Part shown: piece by piece, positions 18,141 through 27,350 of the stretch
Numbering within the stretch: position 1 is the first letter of the stretch
How the letters are laid out: each line of letters opens with the position of its first letter
Assembly: GCA_902533445.1 (NCBI GenBank)
Contig: CACALX010000005.1
Location: forward strand, 40,939 to 104,938
Source: an uncultured Pelagibacteraceae bacterium
Lineage (GTDB): Bacteria; Pseudomonadota; Alphaproteobacteria; Pelagibacterales; Pelagibacteraceae
DNA: 64,000 nucleotides
Direction: 5' to 3'
Notes under the pieces: model-generated
What the model was told of the DNA's origin: nothing
Databases searched by the model: none
What the model saw: the letters and a program-made list of their open reading frames with translations, nothing else
Translations under genes and position numbers: made by a program

Positions 18141-18875
18141 ATGGCAGCAAACCCAATGTCCCAATTCGATGTTTATAGAATTGGACCTGAAATAAAAGTT
18201 GGAGCATTTGATATATCTTTTACAAATGCAAGTTTGTTTATGATTATAAGTACAGTTTCTATTTTATTAATTTTTAATTTAGGATCTAAGAAAAATTCAA
18301 TCTTACCAAATAAAATTCAATTATTAGCAGAACTTAGCTACACCTTTGTTGCTAAAATGATTAGTGATACAGCTGGTTCTAAAGCAAAACCATATTTTGC
18401 ATTTATTTTTTCATTGTTTATGTTTGTTTTGTTTTGCAACATGTTTGGAATGATACCGTACACATTCACTGTAACTAGTCATATTATCGTTACATTTGTT
18501 CTTGCTGCATTTATCTTTATTGGCGTAACAGTAATTGGATTTATTAAACATGGTTTTGGTTATTTAAAATTATTTGTACCAAGTGGAGTGCCAGCGGTAT
18601 TACTTCCTTTAATAGTAGTAATTGAAATTATTTCTTATTTAAGTAGACCAATAAGTCTATCAGTTAGATTATTTGCAAATATGATGGCTGGTCATACGAT
18701 GATGAAAGTTTTCGGAGGCTTTGTAATTAGTCTTGGAATAGTTGGTGGATGGCTTCCACTGAGTTTTTCGGTTGCATTAACTGGTTTGGAGATATTAGTT
18801 GCTTTTCTTCAAGCATATGTTTTTGCAATTTTAACCTGCATCTATTTAAATGATGCATTAAATTTACACCATTAA
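18141..18875 (+). CDS. atpB: ATP synthase F0 subunit a
   Basis: A 244-residue membrane protein forming the half-channels for protons beside the c-ring. The functional helix ISYLSRPISLSVRLFANMMAGH carries the essential Arg, and the C-terminal helix VALTGLEILVAFLQAYVFAIL has the conserved Glu/Gln residues. The N-terminus FDVYRIGPEIKV is typical of alphaproteobacterial subunit a. The operon order atpI-atpB-atpE-b'-b is the standard alphaproteobacterial F0 block. The F1 genes are not in the window. Confidence 0.97.
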   Translation: MAANPMSQFDVYRIGPEIKVGAFDISFTNASLFMIISTVSILLIFNLGSKKNSILPNKIQLLAELSYTFVAKMISDTAGSKAKPYFAFIFSLFMFVLFCNMFGMIPYTFTVTSHIIVTFVLAAFIFIGVTVIGFIKHGFGYLKLFVPSGVPAVLLPLIVVIEIISYLSRPISLSVRLFANMMAGHTMMKVFGGFVISLGIVGGWLPLSFSVALTGLEILVAFLQAYVFAILTCIYLNDALNLHH

Positions 18876-18879
18876 TAAC

Positions 18880-18887
18880 AGAGGAGG
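18880..18887 (+). promoter_or_regulatory. Strong Shine-Dalgarno site of atpE
   Basis: AGAGGAGG stands six bases before the atpE ATG at 18893, close to the full anti-16S complement. None of the other F0 genes has such a site. Subunit c is needed in about ten or more copies per complex while subunit a is needed once, so a stronger ribosome site for atpE inside a shared mRNA fits the stoichiometry. Confidence 0.75.
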
Positions 18888-18892
18888 ATATA

Positions 18893-19120
18893 ATGGAATT
18901 AGAAGCAGCAAAAATGATCGGAGCAGGTTTAGCAGCAATAGCTTTAGCTGGTGCCGGTGTTGGTATTGGAATAATTTTTGGAAATTATTTATCAGGTGCT
19001 ATGAGAAACCCATCAGCAGCTCAGAAACAATTTCCTAACCTACTTTTAGGTTTTGCACTTGCTGAAGCAACAGGATTATTTGGATTAGTTGTTGCATTGA
19101 TTATTTTATTTGCGTTTTAA
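18893..19120 (+). CDS. atpE: ATP synthase F0 subunit c
   Basis: A 75-residue two-helix hairpin that forms the rotor ring. Helix 1 holds the packing motif AGAGVGIGIIFG, the polar loop is RNPSAAQKQFPN, and helix 2 has the ion-binding Glu in ALAEATGLFGLVVALIILF. The residue after that Glu is Ala rather than Ser/Thr and the helix-1 Gln of sodium-type rings is absent, so the ring is predicted to bind protons. It has the strongest ribosome site of the operon. Confidence 0.97.
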   Translation: MELEAAKMIGAGLAAIALAGAGVGIGIIFGNYLSGAMRNPSAAQKQFPNLLLGFALAEATGLFGLVVALIILFAF

Positions 19121-19124
19121 GTTA

Positions 19125-19715
19125 ATGGTCAAAAAAATATATCTTCATCTAATATTTTTAAGCTTCTTTTTTATTAAAGAAGCTTTTGCCGCTGAAAGTG
19201 GAGGTATGCCTCAATTAAATCCAGAGTTTTGGGTTTCTCAGATTTTCTGGTTGGTACTTACTTTTGGGATAATGTATTTGGTTTTATCTAAATTAATTCT
19301 TCCAAAAATTAGTAACAACTTAGAGTCTAGAAAATCTCAAATTCTAGAAAATATTGAGGCAGCTGAAAAACAAAGAGAAGATAGTGAGACTAAACTTAAA
19401 GAATATGATCAAATAATTTTAAAAAGCAAAACTGAAGCTAATTCTATGTTTAATCAAGCAAGAGAAAAGGCAGTTAAAGATATAAATGCTAAAAGAGAAG
19501 TTCTTGATAAACAAATAGATGAAGAAATAGCTAAAGCGGAAAAAGAAATCCAAGCTTTAAGAGATAATGCGCCTGATAAAATAAATAAAATTGCCATAGA
19601 AACATCATCTGAGTTACTTCAGAAACTTATTGGCGCTGAAGTAAATAATAGCAGTATATCAGCAATTGTTGACGATCTATCTAGAAGAAATGGAGATAAA
19701 TACTATGGTAATTGA
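19125..19715 (+). CDS. atpG: ATP synthase F0 subunit b'
   Basis: A 196-residue peripheral-stalk subunit. A hydrophobic, probably cleaved or anchoring N-terminus (KKIYLHLIFLSFFFIKEAFA) is followed by GGMPQLNPEFWVSQIFWLVLTFGIMYLVL, the motif of alphaproteobacterial b' subunits, then a long charged helix. I chose the ATG at 19125; an in-frame TTG at 19110 would overlap atpE and has no better ribosome site. The 3' end overlaps subunit b by 11 bases. Symbol usage for b' varies (atpF2, atpG, atpX). Confidence 0.92.
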   Translation: MVKKIYLHLIFLSFFFIKEAFAAESGGMPQLNPEFWVSQIFWLVLTFGIMYLVLSKLILPKISNNLESRKSQILENIEAAEKQREDSETKLKEYDQIILKSKTEANSMFNQAREKAVKDINAKREVLDKQIDEEIAKAEKEIQALRDNAPDKINKIAIETSSELLQKLIGAEVNNSSISAIVDDLSRRNGDKYYGN

Positions 19716-20202
19716 TGCAACTTTCTGGGTAGCAATTTCATTTGTGATCTTCATCGGGGTTTTAGTTTACTTTAAAATTCCACAAAAAGTTTCTCAAATG
19801 CTCGACGGTATGATTTCCGATATCAAGAATGAGATAGATGAAAGTGAAAAATTGAGAACAGAAGCAAAAACTTTACTCGATAATGCTCAAAAAAAATTAG
19901 ATACCGCTACTTCTGTAAGTAGTGAAATTTTGGAAAATGCAAAAAAAGAATCAGATAAATTGATAATAGATTTAAATGATAAATTTCATAAATCATCAGA
20001 AATTAAAAAAAGTTTGGCTGAAAATAAAATTAGCCAAATGAAAGAGGCTGCATTGAGAGAAATAAAAGATGCTTCAATCAAAATAGCGGTAGACTCAGTA
20101 AAAAAAATCATAACTACATCAGTTGATAAATCTAAACTGGATGCTGTATTTCAAAAAAATTTAGAAGAAACTAAAGAACAGCTAAAAAAAATAAACTCAT
20201 AA
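19705..20202 (+). CDS. atpF: ATP synthase F0 subunit b
   Basis: A 165-residue stalk subunit with one N-terminal membrane helix (DATFWVAISFVIFIGVLVYF) and a long amphipathic helix (SQMLDGMISDIKNEIDESEKLR onward) that reaches the top of F1. I chose the ATG at 19705, giving the family N-terminus MVIDATFWV; the open frame extends 13 codons upstream inside b', which is not typical of the family. Last F0 gene; 39 bases separate it from crtI. Confidence 0.93.
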   Translation: MVIDATFWVAISFVIFIGVLVYFKIPQKVSQMLDGMISDIKNEIDESEKLRTEAKTLLDNAQKKLDTATSVSSEILENAKKESDKLIIDLNDKFHKSSEIKKSLAENKISQMKEAALREIKDASIKIAVDSVKKIITTSVDKSKLDAVFQKNLEETKEQLKKINS

Positions 20203-20241
20203 TACGGTTACAATTTCCTGAAAAAACTATAAATTACAGTA

Positions 20242-21702
20242 ATGAATTCTATAGTTATTGGATCTGGATTTGGTGGTATTGCTGCAGCAATAAGACTAAG
20301 AGCCAAAGGACATAAAGTAAAATTAATAGAAAAACATTCAGATCTAGGTGGAAGAGCTAGAGTTTTCAAAAAAGATGGTTTTACCTTTGATGCTGGGCCA
20401 ACAGTAATAACAGCTCCATATTTAATTAACGAACTATTCAGTTTGTTTGATAAAAATCCTGAGGACTACATAAAACTAACCCCACTTAAAATTTGGTATC
20501 AATTTGTTTTTGAGGACCAAACTAAATTTAATTACTCAGGTGATGAAATAGAAATGAAAAAACAAATTGAAAATTTAAATCAAGAAGATGTTAAGGGATA
20601 TGAAGATTTAGTAAATTTTACCAAAAAAATTTTTGAGAAAGGATTTTTAGAACTTGCAGATGTTCCATTTGATAGACCCTTTTTTATGATGAAACAGCTG
20701 CCAGCATTATTAAAACTTAAGAGTTATAAATCAGTTTATTCATTAGTATCGTCTTATGTAAAAAATGAAAAATTAAGAAGGATGCTTAGTATGCATCCAC
20801 TTTTGGTTGGTGGCAATCCGTTCACAACTACCTCCATTTATGGGCTAATTCTTTATTTAGAAAAAAAATGGGGCATTCATTATTCAATGGGTGGTACAGG
20901 AAATATAATTAAAGGATTTGAAAAGTTAATGGAGGAAATAGAAATCGAAATAATAAAAAAAACTGAGGTAAAAGAAATTATTACTAAGAATAATAAAATT
21001 ACTGGTATTGTAGTTGACAACGAAGAAATTATCGAAGCTGATAATGTTATTTGTAATGCAGACCCTCCTGCTTTTTATGAAAAGATGAGTATTAAAAACT
21101 CAAAAAAATCAATGCTGTTTGATTGGAAACAAAAGAGGATGGATTACTCAATGGGTTTATTTGTTTATTATTTTGGAACCAAAAAAGTCTATGAAAACGT
21201 TGAGCATCATACAATTAAATTTGGAAACAAATATAAAGAACATCTAGATGATATTTTTGATTATAAAAAATTAAATGACGATATTAGCTATTATCTCCAC
21301 AGACCCTCTGCAACAGATAAAAGTATGGCTCCCGAGGGAAGTGATTGTTTTTATGTATTAGTACCCGTTCCAAATAATCAATCAAATATAGATTGGCAAA
21401 TAGAAGGAGAAAAAATGAAAAATCTTGTGGTTGATAAAATGGAAAATGATTTAATGCCTAATCTTAGAAGTAATATTGTTTCAGACTTTTATCTGACACC
21501 TGATTATTTTGAGAAAGAACTAAATACAAAATATGGATCAGGTTTTTCAATTCAACCTAAATTTACTCAATCAGCTTATTTTAGATTTCATAATAAATCA
21601 GAAATTTATGATGGTTTGTATTTTGTTGGTGCTGGAACTCACCCAGGTGCAGGAGTTCCAGGAGTACTTTCATCTGCAAAAGTATTAGATAAATTGATTT
21701 AG
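20242..21702 (+). CDS. crtI: Phytoene desaturase
   Basis: A 486-residue FAD enzyme converting phytoene to lycopene in four desaturations. The N-terminal site SIVIGSGFGGIAAAIRLRAKG plus DLGGRARVFKKDGFTFDAGP is diagnostic for CrtI, and the C-terminus GLYFVGAGTHPGAGVPGVL is the bacterial carotenoid dehydrogenase signature. It begins the cassette crtI-crtB-crtY-blh for retinal. The 39-base gap after atpF contains TATAAA at 20228-20233, which could be a -10 box that would start a nearly leaderless message; readthrough from the atp operon is equally possible. Confidence 0.96.
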   Translation: MNSIVIGSGFGGIAAAIRLRAKGHKVKLIEKHSDLGGRARVFKKDGFTFDAGPTVITAPYLINELFSLFDKNPEDYIKLTPLKIWYQFVFEDQTKFNYSGDEIEMKKQIENLNQEDVKGYEDLVNFTKKIFEKGFLELADVPFDRPFFMMKQLPALLKLKSYKSVYSLVSSYVKNEKLRRMLSMHPLLVGGNPFTTTSIYGLILYLEKKWGIHYSMGGTGNIIKGFEKLMEEIEIEIIKKTEVKEIITKNNKITGIVVDNEEIIEADNVICNADPPAFYEKMSIKNSKKSMLFDWKQKRMDYSMGLFVYYFGTKKVYENVEHHTIKFGNKYKEHLDDIFDYKKLNDDISYYLHRPSATDKSMAPEGSDCFYVLVPVPNNQSNIDWQIEGEKMKNLVVDKMENDLMPNLRSNIVSDFYLTPDYFEKELNTKYGSGFSIQPKFTQSAYFRFHNKSEIYDGLYFVGAGTHPGAGVPGVLSSAKVLDKLI

Positions 21703-21703
21703 A

Positions 21704-22555
21704 ATGTTAACTAAAAATTATTTAGCAACATATGCAAAATCATTTAATTGGGCTGGTTTTTTTTTACCAAAAAAAACTTATGATAAATGTTCTGCGCTTT
21801 ATGATTTTTGTAGAGAAGCAGATAATATTGCAGATGATCCAGGAAAATTAAAAGACAAAATAATTAAATTTGAAAACTTTAAGAAAGATTTTTCAAATAA
21901 AAACTTTCAAAACATTGTTATTAAAAATATTTGGGAACTTATAGATGAATTTAATATTTCAACAAAAGTAATTAATGATTTATTTGATGGGATTAATTCA
22001 GATATTAAAGAAAGAGTAGAATTAAAATCAAAAAAAGAATTATTAATTTACTCTTATAGAGTAGCAGGTACAGTTGGTTTAATGATGGCAAAAATTTTAA
22101 AAGTTAATAAGACAAATTCCTTAAAATCGGCTATCGATCTTGGAATAGCAATGCAGCTTACCAATATTTCAAGAGACGTAATTGAAGATAAAAATAATAA
22201 AAGAATTTATATAAATGAAAATTTTAACGATATCAAATCTACCATTTCTTTATCTGAAAAATTTTATGAAAATTCTTTTTACTCAATTAAAGAAATACCT
22301 TTAACTTTCAGATTCTCTATTTTAGTTGCAAGACGAATCTACAGAAAAATTGGACACAAAATAATTAATAAAAATAATTTAGAAAATTATAAAAATTCTG
22401 GAAAAATTTATGTAACAAAAATTGAAAAAATTATTGAAACTTTTTTATCAATTTTTGATTTAATAATTTTAACATTTACAAATAAAAATTATAATAACAT
22501 TGAACATGATCATTCATTAATTAATGAAGAGATAAATTTAAATGAAAGATTTTGA
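21704..22555 (+). CDS. crtB: Phytoene synthase
   Basis: A 283-residue head-to-head prenyltransferase joining two geranylgeranyl diphosphates into phytoene. Both Mg-diphosphate motifs are visible: READNIADDP (first DxxxD) near residue 40 and NISRDVIED (second DxxxD) near residue 156, with RVAGTVGLMM between. Slightly shorter than typical CrtB (about 300). The start follows the crtI stop by one base and the end overlaps crtY by 14 bases. No crtE (GGPP synthase) is in the cassette, so the substrate must come from a gene elsewhere. Confidence 0.95.
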   Translation: MLTKNYLATYAKSFNWAGFFLPKKTYDKCSALYDFCREADNIADDPGKLKDKIIKFENFKKDFSNKNFQNIVIKNIWELIDEFNISTKVINDLFDGINSDIKERVELKSKKELLIYSYRVAGTVGLMMAKILKVNKTNSLKSAIDLGIAMQLTNISRDVIEDKNNKRIYINENFNDIKSTISLSEKFYENSFYSIKEIPLTFRFSILVARRIYRKIGHKIINKNNLENYKNSGKIYVTKIEKIIETFLSIFDLIILTFTNKNYNNIEHDHSLINEEINLNERF

Positions 22556-23606
22556 TTACATAATTATCGGTGGTGGTTGTGCAGGTTTGTCTTTGGCTTA
22601 TGAACTTGAAATTTCTGATAAATTAAAAAATAAATCTTTGGCTATAATTGAGCCTAGGGACGAATATAAAAGAGACAAAACTTGGTCATTTTGGAAAGTA
22701 TTTCCACATAATTTTGATGATTGTGTCAAAAAAAGTTGGGATAATTTTTCTATAAACATTCCTAATGATACAAAGTTTATTGATTGTAAGCTAACACCTT
22801 ATCAATCTATAGATAGCGGAAAATTTTATGACAAAATTCTTTCAAAACTTAAATTAAATGAAAATATAAAATTTTATAAAAATATTAATGATGTTGAATT
22901 ATCAAATTCAATAATTTTTAATAGCGTTCCAAGTTTTGAAAATAAGCCAAATAATTTGTGGCAACATTTTTGTGGTGTGGAAATAGAAACTAAAAAAGAT
23001 TTTTTTGATGATCAAATATTTAACTTAATGGACTTTGCGTGCGATCAAAAAAATGAGGTTCATTTTTTTTACACTTTACCTTTTTCAAAAAAAAGTGCAC
23101 TAGTAGAAACTACCTGGATATCAAATTTAAGTAATGAAAATATAAAAGATTATAATAATCAAATAGATCAATACTTAAAAAACCATTTAAATATCAAAAA
23201 TTATAAAATCAATTTTAAAGAAGAAGGCTCTATACCTTTATTTAGAAATAAAAATCTTAAAAAATTGAATGAAATATATATTGGATCAGCCGGTGATATG
23301 ACAAGATTAAGCACGGGTTATACCTTTTTAAATATTCAGGAACACAGCAAATATATAGCAGAAAACATTGAAAATATTTCTAAAGCTAAATTGTTTAAAA
23401 TTAAAAAAAAATATGATTTTTTGGACAATATTTTTTTGAAAGTTTTAAGAAATAACTCTTCAGATATGGGAGAAATTTTCTTTAAAATGTTCAATAGTTC
23501 ACCTAAGACTGCTATTAATTTCTTATCTAATAAAAGTAATTTTTTGGAAGAATTAGAAATAATTTTAAAAATGCCTAAATGGAAATTTTTAAAAGAATTA
23601 TTTTAA
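22542..23606 (+). CDS. crtY: Lycopene beta-cyclase
   Basis: A 354-residue flavoprotein that closes both ends of lycopene to give beta-carotene. The dinucleotide-binding N-terminus is DYIIIGGGCAGLSLAYELE, followed by DKTWSFWK, a CrtY family motif, and near the C-terminus GDMTRLSTGYTFLNIQEHS. The central region is strongly lysine/asparagine enriched and diverged. Position between crtB and blh confirms the role as the supplier of beta-carotene for cleavage to retinal. Confidence 0.93.
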   Translation: MKDFDYIIIGGGCAGLSLAYELEISDKLKNKSLAIIEPRDEYKRDKTWSFWKVFPHNFDDCVKKSWDNFSINIPNDTKFIDCKLTPYQSIDSGKFYDKILSKLKLNENIKFYKNINDVELSNSIIFNSVPSFENKPNNLWQHFCGVEIETKKDFFDDQIFNLMDFACDQKNEVHFFYTLPFSKKSALVETTWISNLSNENIKDYNNQIDQYLKNHLNIKNYKINFKEEGSIPLFRNKNLKKLNEIYIGSAGDMTRLSTGYTFLNIQEHSKYIAENIENISKAKLFKIKKKYDFLDNIFLKVLRNNSSDMGEIFFKMFNSSPKTAINFLSNKSNFLEELEIILKMPKWKFLKELF

Positions 23607-24554
23607 ATGACTAATCAATTAATTAAAAAAATTAACCTTAATCATTCATTTATATTTTTTTTATTGGTTAACCTATTTTCTATAGTGATGCTTAAGTTTA
23701 ATTATTTAGATATTTCATCATCTATATGCTTATTTTTAATTTTAACTATTGGAGTTTCTCATGGTGCATTAGATAATGTTAAAGGTAAAAAACTTCTTAA
23801 ATTATTTAATTTTGAAAGAATATATGTTTTCTATATCTTTTATATTTTTATAGCAGTTTGTGTCATTATTATTTGGTCACTCTTACCTGCAACTACACTG
23901 TTAGTTTTTCTTATAGTGGCAGCATTTCATTTTGGTAAAGAAGATACACAATTTTTAATAAACAAAAGATCGTACTTAATTCAATTATTATACCTTTTAA
24001 AAGGATCGCTCATCATTCTTGCCCCACTTTTTTTTCATTTTGATGATACTGTAAAAATATTTAAATCACTACTTGTTGTTAATGAAAATTTTTATTTATT
24101 CTTAGAATTTTTAGAAGAAAAAAAGATAATCGAGATATCAATTATTTTGAGTTCATTATCAAGTATATTTTTATTTATTGATAAGTTTGAATTAAAAAAA
24201 TTCACTATTTTTTTTGATTATTTCTCAATTATAATTTTAAATTTCTACTTTACTCCTTTAACAGCTTTTACAATTTATTTTTGTTTTTTACATTCGGTGA
24301 GGCACTCTATTTCACTTGCGATAGATCTTGATGAAAACAATCTCCAAAATGGACTAAAATTATTTATTTTAAAGGCTTTACCGCTTACTCTTTTAACAAT
24401 CTTTATTTCAATAATTGTATTATTTTTATTAAATGACGTTAATTATATGGATGATGCAATCTTAAAACTAATTTTTATTGGTTTGGCGTCTTTAACGTTT
24501 CCACATATATTGCTGGAATATTTCTTAGAGAAAAATGAAAAACAAACAAATTAA
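23607..24554 (+). CDS. blh: Beta-carotene 15,15'-dioxygenase, Brp/Blh family
   Basis: A 315-residue polytopic membrane enzyme that cleaves beta-carotene into two retinals, the chromophore of proteorhodopsin. The metal-ligand histidines of the family are visible: SHGALDN (H52), AAFHFGKED, and the pair in FLHSVRHS; FPHILLEYF lies near the C-terminus. About eight hydrophobic segments are apparent. It begins directly after the crtY stop and its last 20 bases overlap ispH. No opsin gene is present in the window, so the rhodopsin partner is inferred. Confidence 0.94.
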   Translation: MTNQLIKKINLNHSFIFFLLVNLFSIVMLKFNYLDISSSICLFLILTIGVSHGALDNVKGKKLLKLFNFERIYVFYIFYIFIAVCVIIIWSLLPATTLLVFLIVAAFHFGKEDTQFLINKRSYLIQLLYLLKGSLIILAPLFFHFDDTVKIFKSLLVVNENFYLFLEFLEEKKIIEISIILSSLSSIFLFIDKFELKKFTIFFDYFSIIILNFYFTPLTAFTIYFCFLHSVRHSISLAIDLDENNLQNGLKLFILKALPLTLLTIFISIIVLFLLNDVNYMDDAILKLIFIGLASLTFPHILLEYFLEKNEKQTN

Positions 24555-25479
24555 AATTTTACTTTCTGCTCCAAGGGGTTTTTGTGCTGGTGTTGAGAGA
24601 GCTATAGAAATTGTAGAAAAATCTATTCAAAAATATGGATCGCCAGTTTATGTTAGACACGAGATCGTTCACAACAAGCATGTTGTTGATAATTTAAAAA
24701 ATAAAGGCGCTATCTTTGTTGAAGAATTAGAAGAAATTGATGACAAATCTAGACCTGTTATTTTTTCTGCGCACGGTGTTCCAAAAAAAATACCAGAAGA
24801 TGCTGAAAATTATAAAATGACATATGTAGATGCTACTTGTCCACTAGTTTCTAAAGTTCATAGAGAAGCGGAAAACTTAAATAAAGCTGGTTATCATATT
24901 ATTTTGATTGGACATGAGAACCATCCAGAAGTAATAGGCACTATGGGCCAATTACCTAAAGGATCTATTGATTTGGTTCAAAATGAAGCTGAAGCAATGG
25001 AGTATAAAACCAATCATAAAGAAAAATTGGCTTATATAACTCAAACAACACTATCTGTTGATGACACTAAAGAAATAATAAAAATTTTGAAAGATAGATA
25101 TACAAACATTAAAGAGCCAGCAAAAGAGGACATTTGTTATGCAACAACTAATAGACAAATGGCAGTAAAAAATATTGCAAAAAACTGTGATATGTTTTTT
25201 GTAATAGGTAGTAGAAACTCTTCAAATTCTGTTAGACTTGTTGAAGTAGCAAAAAAATCAGGTTGTCAAAATTCTCAACTTTTTCATTCTGAAAGTGAAA
25301 TTCCTTTTGATCAAATACAGAATACAAATACTATTGGTATATCATCAGGAGCATCAGCACCTGAAATTCTCGTTGAAGATTTTATTAATGAGTTAAAAAA
25401 AAAATTTTCTATAAATGTTAAGGAAGTAGAAATTATAAAAGAAAATGTAATCTTTAAAGTTCCTAACAAATTAAATTAA
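24535..25479 (+). CDS. ispH: 4-hydroxy-3-methylbut-2-enyl diphosphate reductase
   Basis: A 314-residue iron-sulfur enzyme, the last step of the MEP pathway, producing IPP and DMAPP. The three cluster cysteines are in PRGFCAGVERA, DATCPLVSKV and DICYATTNRQ; the HEIVHNKHVVDNL and GHENHPEV histidines are also conserved. It overlaps blh by 20 bases and is followed immediately by thrB. Being downstream of the carotenoid genes means the terminal isoprenoid step is transcribed with the retinal cassette. Confidence 0.97.
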   Translation: MKNKQIKILLSAPRGFCAGVERAIEIVEKSIQKYGSPVYVRHEIVHNKHVVDNLKNKGAIFVEELEEIDDKSRPVIFSAHGVPKKIPEDAENYKMTYVDATCPLVSKVHREAENLNKAGYHIILIGHENHPEVIGTMGQLPKGSIDLVQNEAEAMEYKTNHKEKLAYITQTTLSVDDTKEIIKILKDRYTNIKEPAKEDICYATTNRQMAVKNIAKNCDMFFVIGSRNSSNSVRLVEVAKKSGCQNSQLFHSESEIPFDQIQNTNTIGISSGASAPEILVEDFINELKKKFSINVKEVEIIKENVIFKVPNKLN

Positions 25480-26445
25480 ATGGCTGTATATACAAAAATA
25501 AATCAGAGTGATATCGATATAATTAACAACAAATTTAATATTGAAAAAATTTTAAGTTTCGAGGGAATTACTAAGGGAATTGAAAATACAAATTACATTC
25601 TAAAATCCAAAAATAAAAAATTTATTCTCACAATTTTTGAGAAGAGAGTTCTTTCAAAAGAGATTCCTTTTTTTATGAAATTAATGGATCATTTAAATGA
25701 TTCAAAAATTAATTGTCCAAGACCACTTAAAACTAAAGACAAAAATTATTTAATTAAACTAAAAAATAAAACTGCCTGCATTGTTAGTTTTTTAAAGGGA
25801 AAAGATAAAAAGAAAGTTAACGAAAGTGACTGCTATGCTATTGGAAAAGCAATAGCTAAAATGCATCTGGTTACTAAGAAGATAAAATTTACAAGAAAGA
25901 ATTCAATGGGTATAAAATATTTAAAACCTTTGGTCCAGAGTATTAAATTTAAATCAAATAAAGCATCAAATTTAAAAAAATTTTTATTTAATAATTTTAA
26001 TGATATTAAAAAAAATTGGCCAAAAAAACTTCCTTCTGGGATTATACATGGTGATTTATTCATAGATAATATTTTTTTTAATAAAAATAAAGTATCTGGT
26101 TATATTGACTTTTACTTTGCTGCTAATGATTACTACATGTATGAAATAGCAATCTGTATTAATGCTCTATGTTTTGATGAAAAAAATAAAAAATTTATAA
26201 TTAATAAGAAGAAAGTTGATAAATTGATCAAGGGATACAACAGCGTTAAGAAAATTAAATTAAATGAAAAAAATAATTTAAATATCTTGTGTAGAGGTGC
26301 TGCTTTTAGATATCTGTTAACTAGACTATATGATTATACAAATACTCCAAAAACAGCATTAATCAAAATTAAGGATCCAAACGAATATTATCAAAAACTT
26401 ATTACCCATAACAATTTAAATAGTTTTAAAGATTATTTGATTTAA
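25480..26445 (+). CDS. thrB: Homoserine kinase (ThrB, aminoglycoside-phosphotransferase fold)
   Basis: A 321-residue kinase phosphorylating homoserine for threonine synthesis. It belongs to the protein-kinase-like type of ThrB found in alphaproteobacteria, not the GHMP type of E. coli. Motifs: FEGITKGIENTNYIL near residue 30, the catalytic loop GIIHGDLFIDNIFF near residue 188, and GYIDFYFAANDYYMYEIA, where the metal-binding Asp is found. The threonine synthase gene thrC is 0.9 kb away on the opposite strand. The stop overlaps rnhA as TAATG. Confidence 0.93.
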   Translation: MAVYTKINQSDIDIINNKFNIEKILSFEGITKGIENTNYILKSKNKKFILTIFEKRVLSKEIPFFMKLMDHLNDSKINCPRPLKTKDKNYLIKLKNKTACIVSFLKGKDKKKVNESDCYAIGKAIAKMHLVTKKIKFTRKNSMGIKYLKPLVQSIKFKSNKASNLKKFLFNNFNDIKKNWPKKLPSGIIHGDLFIDNIFFNKNKVSGYIDFYFAANDYYMYEIAICINALCFDEKNKKFIINKKKVDKLIKGYNSVKKIKLNEKNNLNILCRGAAFRYLLTRLYDYTNTPKTALIKIKDPNEYYQKLITHNNLNSFKDYLI

Positions 26446-26870
26446 TGATTAAAATTTATACTGATGGCTCATGTTTAAAAAATCCAGGCAATGGTGGCTG
26501 GGCAGCTATAATAAATATAAATGGTAAAATTAAAAAAATTAGTGGTAACGAGAAAAATACAACAAATAACAGAATGGAACTTATGGCTACTATTAACGCT
26601 TTAAAAGAAATGAGTACCAGAGATTTAATAGAAATTTTTACAGACTCCAAATATGTAAAAAATGGAATAACAGAATGGGTTAACACTTGGATATTAAATA
26701 ACTGGAAAACATCAAAAAAAGAAGATGTTAAAAATAAAGATCTATGGATAGAATTATATAAATTAAATCAATCATTAAATATAAAATGGAATTGGGTGAA
26801 AGCGCACGCAGGTGACCCTTTAAATGAAGAGGTGGATATTTTAGCTAAAAAAGCTGCTGACTTAAATTGA
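26445..26870 (+). CDS. rnhA: Ribonuclease HI
   Basis: A 141-residue endonuclease degrading RNA in RNA-DNA hybrids. The catalytic carboxylates sit in IYTDGSCLKNPGNGGWA, NRMELMATINAL, FTDSKYVKNGI and the C-terminal NEEVDILAKKAA, with the conserved His in WVKAHAGDPLNE. It is complete but shorter than E. coli RNase HI (155). With rnhB at 10.3 kb the window holds both cellular RNases H. Its last nine bases overlap the end of the converging peroxiredoxin gene. Confidence 0.96.
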   Translation: MIKIYTDGSCLKNPGNGGWAAIININGKIKKISGNEKNTTNNRMELMATINALKEMSTRDLIEIFTDSKYVKNGITEWVNTWILNNWKTSKKEDVKNKDLWIELYKLNQSLNIKWNWVKAHAGDPLNEEVDILAKKAADLN

Positions 26871-27350
26871 GTCTAAAAAATTTTCTGCTGCTGACATTTC
26901 GCAAGTTGCTGTATCGTCTTCAGCGTTTATTTTAGTTGCAATGTTATTTTCAACTAGCATAGTGTATCTTGATGACCTTGTTCCTTGACCTCTATCAAAT
27001 CTATCAATATCAGCTCCAATCAATTTAGTAAACTCACAGTACGGATCTGCAGCCATAAAAATTTTACTTCCTACATTTTGACTATCGCCCCATGCTTTCA
27101 TAACATTAGGATCATTTACTGAGACACAAATTATTTTTGTAATCCCCTTTTTTTTTGCAGTTTCAAAATTGTTAACATAACCTGGTAGATGTTTAGCTGA
27201 GCAAACTTTCGTAAAAGCTCCTGGAACACCAATTACTATTGTTTTGTTGTTATTAAATATTTCAGAAGTAGAAATTTTTTTTGGCGCACCACTTTCATCC
27301 AAATAAAAAAAATCCGAATTTGGAATTATTTCTCCTTCTTTAATTTTCAT
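26862..27350 (-). CDS. Peroxiredoxin, Prx5 family
   Basis: A 162-residue thiol peroxidase reducing hydrogen and alkyl peroxides. The peroxidatic site PGAFTKVCSAKHLPGY keeps the PxxxTxxC pattern, and KAWGDSQN plus GTRSSRYTMLVENN are typical Prx5 blocks. A second Cys (TATCEMSAAENF) is near the C-terminus. It ends the minus-strand cox operon, with its ATG overlapping the thrC stop as ATGA. A peroxidase next to respiratory genes makes sense, but the gene order alone does not prove a link. Confidence 0.93.
   Translation of the reverse strand: MKIKEGEIIPNSDFFYLDESGAPKKISTSEIFNNNKTIVIGVPGAFTKVCSAKHLPGYVNNFETAKKKGITKIICVSVNDPNVMKAWGDSQNVGSKIFMAADPYCEFTKLIGADIDRFDRGQGTRSSRYTMLVENNIATKINAEDDTATCEMSAAENFLDSI

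Noticed and set aside
20203..20241. TAATACGGTT after the atpF stop, also seen after the groEL stop, as a shared 3' element
   Set aside because: Only ten bases match and the flanking sequence differs; likely chance.
26862..27350. Peroxiredoxin active site looked altered (PGAFTKVCS instead of PGAFTPTCS)
   Set aside because: The required PxxxTxxC pattern is intact, so the variation is within the family.
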